Part shown: piece by piece, positions 38,816 through 46,738 of the stretch
Numbering within the stretch: the stretch's first letter is position 1
Layout of the letters: each line of letters begins with the position of its first letter
Assembly (NCBI GenBank): GCA_946407015.1
Contig: CAMJML010000004.1
Location: 62,001-126,000, forward strand
DNA from: an uncultured Selenomonadales bacterium
Lineage (GTDB): Bacteria > Bacillota > Negativicutes > DSM-1736 > Dendrosporobacteraceae
Reading direction: 5' to 3'
Length of the DNA: 64,000 nt
Position numbers and translations under genes: made by a program
Notes under the pieces: generated by a model
The model's input: the letters and a program-made list of their open reading frames with translations, nothing else
Database searches by the model: none
What the model was told of the DNA's origin: nothing

Positions 38816-39301
38816 ATGGATATGGGAAATCCTGCAATTGAATTAACAAGTAGACTGATTGAAGTTAGTGTTAAAAACACGGCTCAAATTATATACAATA
38901 GAATGAATTTGGCAAAGCAAAAAAGTAATGATAAAGAAACGATAAATGCTTTGGAAGAAATAATCAACGATTTAATAGCAGATAAAAATGAATTAATACA
39001 AATAACTAAATGTTATGAGCAGGAATTTATTGCTCAAAAAATATCAGACTCAGATATAGATTATATAACTACTACATTATTACCCTTGCTAACATCTTTT
39101 GTTCCCAAAACTGAACAAAGTAGCGGAGCCATTTTAGCAATTGAAGCTTTATTATCTTCAGAAACTCTTAAAATTTTACAGTTATTGGGATTTAATTACA
39201 AAGAAGCGATAGGTATCCCATTAACTGCATTGGTTGCTCAGGCTATACAAAATCAGACGAATAAATTGAATAGTAATAAGATAACTAATAATAGGAAATA
39301 A
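38816..39301 (+). CDS. Unrecognised 161-residue protein of the ssrA island
   Basis: I cannot name this family. The N-terminal half (about 1-85) is helical and charged (INALEEIINDLIADKNELI). The C-terminal half has two moderately hydrophobic stretches (AILAIEALLSSETLKILQLL and IGIPLTALVAQAI) that could insert in or touch a membrane. Start ATG 38816 is 9 bases after TTAGGAGA; ATG 38807 is too close to it. It is the last gene before the right-hand att repeat. Island context suggests an accessory, perhaps defence, function. Confidence 0.6.
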   Translation: MDMGNPAIELTSRLIEVSVKNTAQIIYNRMNLAKQKSNDKETINALEEIINDLIADKNELIQITKCYEQEFIAQKISDSDIDYITTTLLPLLTSFVPKTEQSSGAILAIEALLSSETLKILQLLGFNYKEAIGIPLTALVAQAIQNQTNKLNSNKITNNRK

Positions 39302-39472
39302 GTTTCTGCATGTATCAACCAATCTGTTAACTAAGGCATTTTGCCGCAGTGAGAGCCTAGATGCGGAATGAGCTAAGGAGAATTAGGAGTTAGTTGAATT
39401 GAATTAAAGCAAACTTTGTATTCAAGATAATTACCTGAAGTAGCTGAATCCCAGATTGTGGAATAGGATATA
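39302..39472. other. Gene-free stretch at the right end of the first element
   Basis: No supported gene in this A+T-rich stretch before the right-hand att module. If an attachment arm region exists for the lost integrase, it should lie here. Confidence 0.35.
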
Positions 39473-39619
39473 GGATTTGTCTGGTCACGGATCGCCTCCA
39501 CCAATCAAATCCACACTTTTTTACAGATATAGGAAGTCTTGAGAACCGCGAATTGTCTGGCTTTGTGACGGACAGTGAGCGGTTTTTTGCTTTTTTGGAG
39601 GCGGTTTTCTCGCCTCCAC
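39473..39619. repeat. att module B: right repeat of the ssrA element
   Basis: From 39492 it repeats the ssrA 3' end and terminator block of 28897-29023. The preceding arm GGATTTGTCTGGTCACGGA (39473-39491) resembles the sequence before modules C and D, as if related elements share the same right end. It includes a copy of the GAACCGC...GCGGTTTTTT hairpin (39545-39590). Confidence 0.7.
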
Positions 39620-39682
39620 TATCAACCCTACTTTTGTATGTGTAAGATTAGTTGAAGAAAACCGTCTCACTGATAACTGCGA

Positions 39683-39726
39683 AAAATGGTCTTATCCCTT
39701 TGTAAACATGGGGATGAGACCATTTT
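39683..39726. repeat. Long hairpin before the MORN gene
   Basis: AAAATGGTCTTATCCC (39683-39698) pairs with GGGATGAGACCATTTT (39711-39726) with a single G-U pair. It has no U tract on the plus strand beyond the stem. It may be a terminator or another element end; nothing else is seen between 39620 and 39961. Confidence 0.5.
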
Positions 39727-39961
39727 GATTCATGAGGAAGGAGTCAAGAATTAGTTGTAGAAAATATTAAATTAGAGGAAAAATTTGGATATAAACAGTG
39801 TGGGAAGTACCAATCTTTAACTGCCCCTGATGCTAAGGTCCTAGGATTCGCCATTATAGCCCTGCGGAGAAAACGAAATGTTTACATAGAGAAAAGTCGA
39901 TTAAAATTATGGTAGTTAAATTTAGTTAAAAAATGCGTGCAAGGGAAGAGGAGGTAACTTT

Positions 39962-40993
39962 TTGCTTAATACAAGTAAATTCATGGTGAGCTGTCTAAGT
40001 ATTATCATCTGTTTAGTAGTTTTGTCCGGTATTTCTTATGCTGAGGGTAAATGGTTTGCTACGGATGAAGGTTATCGTTACTATGATAGTCACTGGTTTT
40101 CCCGTACAGCAACTTGGTCAGGTGGTACTGATGCCGGCGGACGAGTACATGGCGAAGGAATCATGCATTATTATGTAGATGGTCATCTTTACTCTACTTT
40201 TAAGGGGATATTCGTTAACGGCGTTATCCAGGGCTATGGTAGTGAAACTACTGTTGCAGGAGCTGTCTATCAAGGAGAGTTCCGAAATGGAGAATGGAAC
40301 GGGAAAGGGTTTTTTAAATATATTAGTGGCGAAATTTATGAGGGCGAGTTCGCCAATGGTCACCCTAATGGCAAAGGTATTTTTAGGTGGAATGGCAATG
40401 TTTATGAAGGCGACTTTGTAAATGGTAGTCAGACTGGCAAAGGAGTCTTGCGTTGGAAAGATGGTTCTCGATATGAGGGGGAATTTGTAAGTAATAAATT
40501 TCTGAAAGGAACTATTTATGGCGCAGACGGCAGGATTGTTTATCAGGGAATAGCGGAAAGTCCGGACGCTATCAAAGCAGCACCTCCATTGTTGCGGATT
40601 GGCGAAATGATAAAGTCAGATGAGTTTCAGGAGAAAAACGGAATGTTGGTACGAATCGAGTATTCAAAGAAACCAACTATATTGTGGTTTTGGGCTGACT
40701 TTACGCACGAAAAGTGGTTAGGGGAAATGTTCCCTGTATTGCAGTCGATGTATGAGAGTAATGGAGACAAAGTTAATATGTATACCGTTAACTTTAGTGG
40801 CCGCTGGGATAAAATAGCAAATGTTATGAGTCGATACGGCTGTTCCGTTCCAGCACTCAAATCTCAAAACAATCTTCGATATTCACAAGGGTTTCCTTGT
40901 ATTATCATTCTTGATGGAGAAGGAATTTTACGCTATAGACATGTTGGAGGATTGAGTCTTAGCGAGCTAAGTGCGATTGTAGATAGCTTATAA
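39962..40993 (+). CDS. Secreted MORN-repeat protein with thioredoxin-like C-terminal domain
   Basis: A 343-residue exported protein. A signal peptide (about 1-27, ending GISYAEG) is followed by about five MORN repeats (about 75-185; e.g. YEGEFANGHPNGKGIFRW). Residues about 223-343 look like a thioredoxin fold (PTILWFWADF ... GFPCIIILDGEGILRYRHVGG), but the active-site position reads WADFTHEKW, so the CxxC pair is missing and redox activity is unlikely. TTG 39962 is supported by GAGGAGG about 7 bases upstream. It lies between att modules B and C. Function unknown. Confidence 0.75.
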   Translation: MLNTSKFMVSCLSIIICLVVLSGISYAEGKWFATDEGYRYYDSHWFSRTATWSGGTDAGGRVHGEGIMHYYVDGHLYSTFKGIFVNGVIQGYGSETTVAGAVYQGEFRNGEWNGKGFFKYISGEIYEGEFANGHPNGKGIFRWNGNVYEGDFVNGSQTGKGVLRWKDGSRYEGEFVSNKFLKGTIYGADGRIVYQGIAESPDAIKAAPPLLRIGEMIKSDEFQEKNGMLVRIEYSKKPTILWFWADFTHEKWLGEMFPVLQSMYESNGDKVNMYTVNFSGRWDKIANVMSRYGCSVPALKSQNNLRYSQGFPCIIILDGEGILRYRHVGGLSLSELSAIVDSL

Positions 40994-41054
40994 ATGGTAC
41001 TTCGCCTCCGCCATTATCATGTTGACAAATCATAAAATCACAGAGGTGGTTCAT

Positions 41055-41665
41055 TTGGCGTATACTGAAAAAAAATGGTTGGACCGGATTCGTAATAGAA
41101 GCGACTTTAGCACTTTTCTTTCGCATTTAACGAGAGAGAATGGTCAAATGAATGTAGTTGAGGTTTTAATCAAAATTCTTGAGGAAGGAAGAATTAGGGG
41201 GAGTTCAAATAGCGGGTTCATTGCAGGGGGGGTTACCGCAACTTGTTTTCAAGATGCTCCTATGTACAGTTTGAGTCAAAATTGTATGCACGAACAAAAT
41301 CTGCATGCAATAAATAAAAGTAAGATTAGATATCGGGGACTTGGCTTAGCTTTTCCCAAAAGATACATCTACGCCAAGGGCGGAAGGCCAGTTATTTACG
41401 AAAAGCTTGAAATAGCAAAACAGTTTGTAAATCCGAACGAATGGTGGCGGATTGTTTCGCTAGAGACTTAGATGATGATAATAGCATAGTCGATTGGACG
41501 CACGAACGTGAGTGGAGAAAACTTGGCGATTTTGAATTTGATTTGAGTGAGACATATGTATTATTGTCGCAAAAGGATGCTTATAGGCAATTCATGAAGA
41601 AAGCAGATAAAAAAATAATTGAGAAAGTTGCCGGTATTATAGTTCTCCAACCTGTTTTAAGTTAG
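41055..41665 (+). pseudogene. Frameshifted AbiGi/DUF2971-like gene
   Basis: Two overlapping frames make one protein. The first (TTG 41055, after AGAGGTGG) runs through GLAFPKRYIYAKGGRPVIY to NEWWRIV and stops at 41471. The second frame carries on with DLDDDNSIVDWTHEREWRK to 41665. A one-base deletion (or two-base insertion) near 41455-41470 explains this. The GGRPVIY and DWTHEREWR segments are typical of AbiGi/DUF2971-type proteins, some linked to abortive infection. It could be a true pseudogene, a sequencing error or, less likely, programmed frameshifting. Confidence 0.6.
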
Positions 41666-41743
41666 TTGCTTCTGCTCGCACTCGCTACTTAATGAAAACC
41701 GTGTGTCAGATACAAAGGGATGGTCTTGTGACACAAAACAGGT

Positions 41744-41842
41744 GGATTTGTAGTGTCGGATCGCCTCCCCCAAATGAATGTCCCCTCCGCCTATTTGGTG
41801 GAGGTTTTTGCTTTTTGAAGGAAGTTTTTGCCTTCACAATCA
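41744..41842. repeat. att-like module C (diverged)
   Basis: Arm plus core read GGATTTGTAGTGTCGGATCG and then CCTCCCCC, close to module B. A CCTCCGCC/GGTGGAGG hairpin with TTTTTGCTTTTT and a GAAGG/CCTTC hairpin follow, which is the same layout as modules A and B. Confidence 0.5.
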
Positions 41843-41960
41843 CGGATTGCTTAGCCTTGAATTTAATATGAGAAAAGACCAAAGTTATTTCTAGGTAGAA
41901 TACAAGTGCTTACTTTTTTCATGCATATAAAGGTTTGAAAAGCCTCCTGGTAAAATATAA

Positions 41961-42080
41961 ATGAAGCCTCCATTTGACAAGCCTGATAGTTTTATCAAAT
42001 TATTCGACCAAACAAAGCAGCAGCGCATTATGGAACTAGTGTCAGAAGTTAGGGAGAATGCAGTCCGGGTTGTCGGGTAG
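41961..42080 (+). other. Possible short reading frame (39 aa), likely a remnant
   Basis: ATG 41961 opens a 39-residue, charged frame (starts MKPPFDKPDSFIKLFDQTKQ) with no good ribosome binding site. Probably the leftover end of a lost gene in the third segment of the ssrA region. Confidence 0.2.
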
Positions 42081-42131
42081 AAAGAACATTGGAGCTGCTC
42101 TCTGGACATGTGGCACGTTGGTTTTGCTGTG

Positions 42132-42160
42132 TTGACACTCATAAATATTTATGGTACATT
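42132..42160 (+). promoter_or_regulatory. Promoter of the half-size EamA gene
   Basis: Perfect TTGACA (42132-42137), 17 bases, TACATT (42155-42160). It lies about 80 bases before the start at 42243, with a terminator hairpin in between. Confidence 0.65.
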
Positions 42161-42195
42161 GAAAAAAATAAATAAATCAGTTCGGGTGAACACCT

Positions 42196-42232
42196 ACCGC
42201 AAACAAGGTTTTTTCTTGTTTGCGGTTTTTTT
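42196..42232 (+). promoter_or_regulatory. Attenuator-like terminator in the leader of the half-size EamA gene
   Basis: ACCGCAAACAAG (42196-42207) pairs perfectly with CTTGTTTGCGGT (42215-42226), followed by a run of T to 42232. The ribosome binding site AGGAGG begins at once after it, so reading into the gene requires passing this terminator. The leader upstream is only about 30 bases, short for a riboswitch. I do not recognise the class. Confidence 0.6.
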
Positions 42233-42242
42233 AGGAGGAACT

Positions 42243-42668
42243 ATGTGGGAAATAATATGGCCGATTTTACTTGTGGTAGGTGCAAATACTTTTTACAATA
42301 TCTGCGCAAAATCAACGCCGATTGATATCAATGCATTTGCATCGTTGAGCATCACTTATTTTACCGCCATGATTTTGTGTATTATCATGTTTTTTACTAC
42401 TGGAAGTTCGCCAAAATTAACGACTGAACTTGCCAAAGCAAATTGGACTTCAGTCATTTTGGGGATCTCGATTTTAGCTCTTGAGTTTGGTTATGTCAGC
42501 ATCTATCGTGCAGGTTGGAAAATAGGCGAAGCGTCTTTAATTGCAAATATCATTTTGGCTTGTGTTTTACTCTTTGTAGGGCTATTACTATATAAAGAAG
42601 CCGTATCATTGCGGCAAATCGTTGGTATGATTATCTGTGGGTTTGGATTATTCCTGATAGGCAAATAA
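42243..42668 (+). CDS. Half-size EamA/DMT family membrane protein
   Basis: A 141-residue integral membrane protein with four or five membrane segments, equal to one EamA repeat; such proteins work as dimers (EmrE-like). Visible are IIWPILLVVGANTFYNICAK at the start and the typical ending LYKEAVSLRQIVGMIICGFGL, where the EamA family often has GE. ATG 42243 follows AGGAGG. Upstream is a strong promoter with a leader terminator. It lies alone between att-like modules C and D. Substrate unknown. Confidence 0.8.
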   Translation: MWEIIWPILLVVGANTFYNICAKSTPIDINAFASLSITYFTAMILCIIMFFTTGSSPKLTTELAKANWTSVILGISILALEFGYVSIYRAGWKIGEASLIANIILACVLLFVGLLLYKEAVSLRQIVGMIICGFGLFLIGK

Positions 42669-42707
42669 CAAAATATATTAATATTCAATAACCCCCAAAA
42701 TGTGAGT

Positions 42708-42800
42708 GGATTTGCAAGGTCCTGGATCCCTCCACCAAATGAATGTCCCTTCCACATAAGGTATAGTCATATGACTTAGGTGGAAGTTTTGGTATATGAG
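42708..42800. repeat. att-like module D (diverged)
   Basis: GGATTTGCAAGGTCCTGGAT runs into CCCTCCACCAAATGAATGTC, matching module C over the core and the following AAATGAATGTC. A CTTCCAC/GTGGAAG hairpin and TTTTGG follow. Probably the outermost boundary of the accreted ssrA region. Confidence 0.45.
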
Positions 42801-43005
42801 AGTCCTTTGTCATCTATATGGGGCGGAATTTAACAAACCGGATAAAGAGTACGACGGTAACAAATAAGAAGAACGGGATTGCTTTTTTTGCAGTCGAAGC
42901 TGTACAGATAGTTTCAGTCATGCCAAATGCAATTACGAGGCTGGAACAAAAACGTATGTGAGTAATTGTAAGAATACCGTTAAGGAGGACTTTGACTTGT
43001 ACCTA
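42801..43005. other. Gene-free stretch
   Basis: No supported gene. An AAGGAGG at about 42982 precedes a TTG-started frame that runs into the palindrome and soon stops, so it looks like decay. Confidence 0.3.
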
Positions 43006-43049
43006 ATTAAACAAAGACAGCACTTGATCAAGTGCTGTCTTTGTTTAAT
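43006..43049. repeat. 44-bp perfect palindrome
   Basis: Arms of 22 bases (ATTAAACAAAGACAGCACTT and its complement) meet with no spacer at TGATCA. It lies about 50 bases beyond the end of the sigma54 activator gene on the minus strand, so it may act as its terminator, although the T-run is broken (CTTTGTTTAAT). Confidence 0.6.
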
Positions 43050-43100
43050 AGAGGTATACAGAATGGCTGCATAGATAGACGTCTGAATGAAAAACGAGGA

Positions 43101-45089
43101 TTAAGCTTCGAAATGCGTGTTAAAAGAATCGTCTCCATGGCATAAGTTTGCTTTTTTTAAATATTTCCATAGTGTTGTTCTACTGATACCTAGTTTTTCT
43201 GAAATTAGTTTCCTGTTTCCTTTATACTGGGACATTAAAGCTGTTAGCTGCAAATAGGAAACAAGTTTATTGTTTACCATAAACATCTCTTGTATCGGTT
43301 CTTTTATTTGAGAATTTAAAATCTCATTTTTAGCCGGCTCCGGCTCAACCCAACAGCTATTATTAAGCTGCTTTCTTACATATATTGAATCAACTATGGA
43401 TTTATCTGCCAGGGCAACTAAGCGCTCACAAAAATTCTTAAGCTGCCTGATATTTCCATCCCAGTTAAAATGCTCAAATTCTTTTAATGCATCTTCTGAA
43501 AGGAGAATATCTTTGCCAAGTTGGCGGTTGTAATAATCCACGAAAAAATTGGATAAGTAGGATATATCCTTTTTTCGGTGGCGAAGGGCAGGTATGTTTA
43601 CAATCAATACGCTCAATCTATAATATAAATCTTTGCGAAATTTATTTTGTTTTACCAGCTCATGCAGATTGGTATTGCATGCCGCAATAACCCGGACATC
43701 AACAGGAATTATAGCATCCCCGCCAACACGTCTTATTTGCCTTTCCTGAAGCGCTCTTAATAAGATTACTTGTCCCAATAAGTCCATTTCAGATATTTCG
43801 TCTAAAAAAATCGTGCCACCGTGAGCAAGCTCAAAAAGGCCCGGCTTTCCCCCTTTTTTGGCGCCGGTAAAAGCACCGTCAACATATCCAAAAAGTTCAC
43901 TTTCTACTAAGTTGGAGGGAATTGCACCGCAGTTGACAGCAACAAAAGGTCCATCTTTGCGTGTGCTTGCATGATGAATGCTTTGGGCAAAAAGCTCTTT
44001 GCCTGTGCCTGTTTCGCCTACAATCAAGATGTTTGAATGCAGTTTGGCAAAACTTTTAGCAGTGTTAATGGTTTCCTGAATTTCTTCTGAATTTCCCTTT
44101 ATATCCTTAAAAAAATATTGAGCTACATTGCCTTTTTGGTATAAACCCTTTCTAACGGCTGTCTCTATTTTTTGTAGTTCAGTAATCCCCTGGAGAGTAA
44201 TAATCGCACCTGAAGCGGTTTTCTCTACAATAATAGGAATAACGCTTAGCGCATACTTTTTATTCTGTATCTTCATTATCTGTCCAACTATTTTTTCACC
44301 TGATAGCAGTACTTTTTCGATTAAATGCACCTGATCAGTTCCAAAAATTTCAGAAGAATGTTTTCCTTTTAGCTCAGTTGAGTTTTGTTTAAAAAGATGC
44401 TCAGCAAGCTTGTTAAGCATAGATACTCTGTTTTTATCGTCAACACTTATAATAGCCTCAGATACAGAATTGAATATGGTATTTTGTTCTTCTGTTTTTT
44501 TCTTTTCTAAATTGACAGCAAATTGCATCTCTTTTGCCATTTGGTAGGCTTTCCTGACCGATGCATAAGACGATTTAAGCAAAACACTCTTCATTCCGGC
44601 TGCTTGTATGAGGTTACAGCTCAGGGTTCCACCGATTAAAATATCTACGCCATCGTTTTGGGCTTGTTTAATTTTATCTTTAATATCTTTCGTTGTGGCA
44701 ACTTCGTATAGATAGATTTTGAGATTAAGTATTTCCAAAAAAGACCGGATCGCTATAATGACATTTTCGAGGCCAATATAACCGATAACAGGGTTTTGTT
44801 TCTTAGCTTTCTCTTGAGCTAATTTAATTGTTTCTATAATTTCAGTATCGGCGACGGGAATTTCAACAACGGGAACAGGGATTCGTGATTCTTTGAGCAT
44901 TCGCGCTGTTGTACCTCTGGCAATAATGATATCAACATCTTTATCCACATATTTTCTGGCAAGTTGGACTGCGTCCTCCATGTGGGCAACAACAATATCC
45001 AATTCGTCAGGGGCTTTCAGCTGTTTTTTTAGTGCAAGACCATGTTGAGCAATATGTTTTCCTGATGCAATCATTATTATTTTAGACAT
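43101..45089 (-). CDS. Sigma54-dependent activator with PrpR_N sensor domain
   Basis: A 662-residue transcription activator. In order: a PrpR_N ligand-binding domain (about 1-190; IIIARGTTARMLKE), a PAS-like segment (about 205-305; NTIFNSVSEAIISVDD), an AAA+ domain with GETGTGKE (near 358), the sigma54-contacting GAFTGA loop and LDEISEMD, then a Fis-type helix-turn-helix at the end (RKLISEKLGISRTTLWKYL). PrpR_N domains sense small organic acids or their CoA-related products. It is the third gene on the minus strand of the sugar-acid cluster, with its own promoter. Its likely targets are the two -24/-12 promoters at 47965 and 48384. Confidence 0.92.
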   Translation of the reverse strand: MSKIIMIASGKHIAQHGLALKKQLKAPDELDIVVAHMEDAVQLARKYVDKDVDIIIARGTTARMLKESRIPVPVVEIPVADTEIIETIKLAQEKAKKQNPVIGYIGLENVIIAIRSFLEILNLKIYLYEVATTKDIKDKIKQAQNDGVDILIGGTLSCNLIQAAGMKSVLLKSSYASVRKAYQMAKEMQFAVNLEKKKTEEQNTIFNSVSEAIISVDDKNRVSMLNKLAEHLFKQNSTELKGKHSSEIFGTDQVHLIEKVLLSGEKIVGQIMKIQNKKYALSVIPIIVEKTASGAIITLQGITELQKIETAVRKGLYQKGNVAQYFFKDIKGNSEEIQETINTAKSFAKLHSNILIVGETGTGKELFAQSIHHASTRKDGPFVAVNCGAIPSNLVESELFGYVDGAFTGAKKGGKPGLFELAHGGTIFLDEISEMDLLGQVILLRALQERQIRRVGGDAIIPVDVRVIAACNTNLHELVKQNKFRKDLYYRLSVLIVNIPALRHRKKDISYLSNFFVDYYNRQLGKDILLSEDALKEFEHFNWDGNIRQLKNFCERLVALADKSIVDSIYVRKQLNNSCWVEPEPAKNEILNSQIKEPIQEMFMVNNKLVSYLQLTALMSQYKGNRKLISEKLGISRTTLWKYLKKANLCHGDDSFNTHFEA

Positions 45090-45157
45090 GTCTCACCATC
45101 GCTTCTCTTAATCTGTCAATTAAGTTTGTCAATAAGGTTAAGGCATTTGTTATTTTG

Positions 45158-45187
45158 ATTATACTAGAATTATCTTTAGCTTTGCAA
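45158..45187 (-). promoter_or_regulatory. Putative sigma-A promoter of the activator gene
   Basis: On the minus strand TTGCAA (45182-45187), 18 bases, TATAAT (45158-45163), about 70 bases before the activator start. Thus the activator seems to be made independently of sigma54. Nothing else is seen in the 260-base gap to the MFS gene. Confidence 0.5.
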
Positions 45188-45349
45188 CCAACAGAAACTA
45201 GGTGATACTTTATATCTGGTTTGGTGGTAAAATCCTATAACTTATCATCATATTGCTCACATGCTTTTTTCAGTCGTAACAGAATGGATTAGGCAGATTA
45301 TTCAAAAAACTTCGGACGGAGTTATGCTTTTGAACGCTACCTTCGGTCG

Positions 45350-46672
45350 TTATACGGTGGAATCTTTTGATTTTACTACATATTCTCGTGCAAAAGGGTC
45401 AGCAGTAACTTGAGGCATAATGGCTGTAAATACGGCGCCAAGAATGAGGAAAAAGGATAATAGGTAAATACCGATATTATAATTATTGGTATATGTAATA
45501 ACCCAGCCCACCATAAACGGACCAAGCGCGCCGCCAAGATTACCGATAGCATTGATAATGCCTCTGGCTCCGCCCAGAACTTCTGCCGGAAACAATAAAG
45601 GCGGCATTGTCCAGAATAGACTGACTATAGGTTTGAAGAAAAATCCGCAACAAACAAGTAATGAGAAGGATAACCAAACATTTTCCTTAAATAGTGTGGA
45701 CAAAATTAAAGAAACCGCAAACCCCAGAATTGTAATAATCGTATATTTTCTACGGTTGCAGCTTTTGTCAGATAGTGCACCGAAAACATACAGCCCAATT
45801 AACGCAATAACAAAAGGAATTGCATTCAGCAGCCCCAGAATATCCATGCTTTTTTTGGTTATTTCTTTTACAATAGTAGGCAACCACATGATATAGCCAT
45901 AGTTCCCCACTTGATAACAAAAGTAAATTATGACTAATTTCCACATATTGTTATCGGTTAATAACGCTTTATAAGAAAAGTTTTTTCCGGCATTTTTTTC
46001 GGCCAGTGCCTTTTGCTCAGCAGTAATTGTTGTCATTAAATATTCTTTTTCGGCCGGACTGATCCATTTTGCTTCATTAGGACGATTACAAACTTGCGGC
46101 CACCATATAAATATCAAGAGTACGGTGATCGTCCCCTGTACGATAAACAGCATATGCCAGTCATAATAAGCCAGAATAAATCCGGAAAGGGGCCCGGCAA
46201 TAATGGAGCCAATGGCAGCGTTGCTAACAAAGAACGCACTTGCCCGCCCGGTTTCAGCAGCCGGAAACCAGTGAGAAATAATAGCATAGATAGCGGGCCA
46301 TACGCCACCCTCGGCTAAACCCAGTAAAAACCGCATGACTAATAGCTGGGTATAATCTTGCACAAATGCTGTCAAAATTGTGATAAGGCCATAACACAAT
46401 AAGCTCCCAGCAATAAACTTTTTCGCATTGCCCCTTTCCGCTATATGGCCGCCAGGAACCTGGAGTATCATATAACCTACAAAGAAAATACCAGCTATTA
46501 AGCCTGAGGTGCTGGCGCTCATAGCTAAATCTTCACTCATCCCTCCGGTAATAGCAAAGCTGATATTAATCCGGTCAATATAGGATACAATGTTTACAAG
46601 AATTAATATGGGGATAATCCGCCACCAGCGTTGTGCAGGTATTTTTTGATGAGTCGCGAGCTGATTAATCAT
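45350..46672 (-). CDS. MFS transporter, sugar-acid (anion:cation symporter) type
   Basis: A 440-residue inner-membrane carrier with 12 predicted membrane segments. The layout and motifs (ISYIDRINISFAI, GFFVGYMILQVPGG-like GIFFVGYMILQVPGG, GLAEGGVWPA) are those of the ACS family that includes glucarate, galactonate and hexuronate transporters. A clear GTGGAGG precedes the start. It lies downstream of the dehydratase gene, with a hairpin terminator between. Probably imports the acid handled by the cluster. Confidence 0.88.
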   Translation of the reverse strand: MINQLATHQKIPAQRWWRIIPILILVNIVSYIDRINISFAITGGMSEDLAMSASTSGLIAGIFFVGYMILQVPGGHIAERGNAKKFIAGSLLCYGLITILTAFVQDYTQLLVMRFLLGLAEGGVWPAIYAIISHWFPAAETGRASAFFVSNAAIGSIIAGPLSGFILAYYDWHMLFIVQGTITVLLIFIWWPQVCNRPNEAKWISPAEKEYLMTTITAEQKALAEKNAGKNFSYKALLTDNNMWKLVIIYFCYQVGNYGYIMWLPTIVKEITKKSMDILGLLNAIPFVIALIGLYVFGALSDKSCNRRKYTIITILGFAVSLILSTLFKENVWLSFSLLVCCGFFFKPIVSLFWTMPPLLFPAEVLGGARGIINAIGNLGGALGPFMVGWVITYTNNYNIGIYLLSFFLILGAVFTAIMPQVTADPFAREYVVKSKDSTV

Positions 46673-46685
46673 TTTTTTCCTCCAC

Positions 46686-46735
46686 TCTAAATAAAGCCAG
46701 CTAATAAGCCATTACTAGCTGGCTTATTTTTATTT
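46686..46735 (-). terminator. Hairpin between the dehydratase and MFS genes
   Basis: GCCAGCTA and TAGCTGGC arms with an AT-rich flank (AATAA/TTATTTTT) form a terminator-like hairpin in the 66-base gap. It may reduce MFS expression relative to the dehydratase. Confidence 0.6.
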
Positions 46736-46738
46736 CAG

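Larger units (their letters stand above)
28897..39619. mobile_element. Candidate integrative element at ssrA, defence-type cargo
   Basis: A 10.6-kb A+T-rich segment bounded by direct repeats of the ssrA 3' end (28897-29023 and 39492-39619). It contains an Avs-like NTPase, a convergent SF1 helicase and two unrecognised proteins. The 3' end of ssrA is a well-known target for tyrosine integrases. No integrase or excisionase gene is visible, so the element is either a relic or moved in trans. The boundaries are seen; mobility is inferred. Confidence 0.65.

Noticed and set aside
41000-41020. Another att-like core (TTCGCCTCCGCC) after the MORN gene
   Set aside because: Only about nine bases agree, and neither the GGATTTG arm nor the hairpin module is present. 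Not counted as a boundary.
28909-42800. An integrase or recombinase gene for the ssrA elements
   Set aside because: I found no frame with a tyrosine or serine recombinase signature on either strand in this region.
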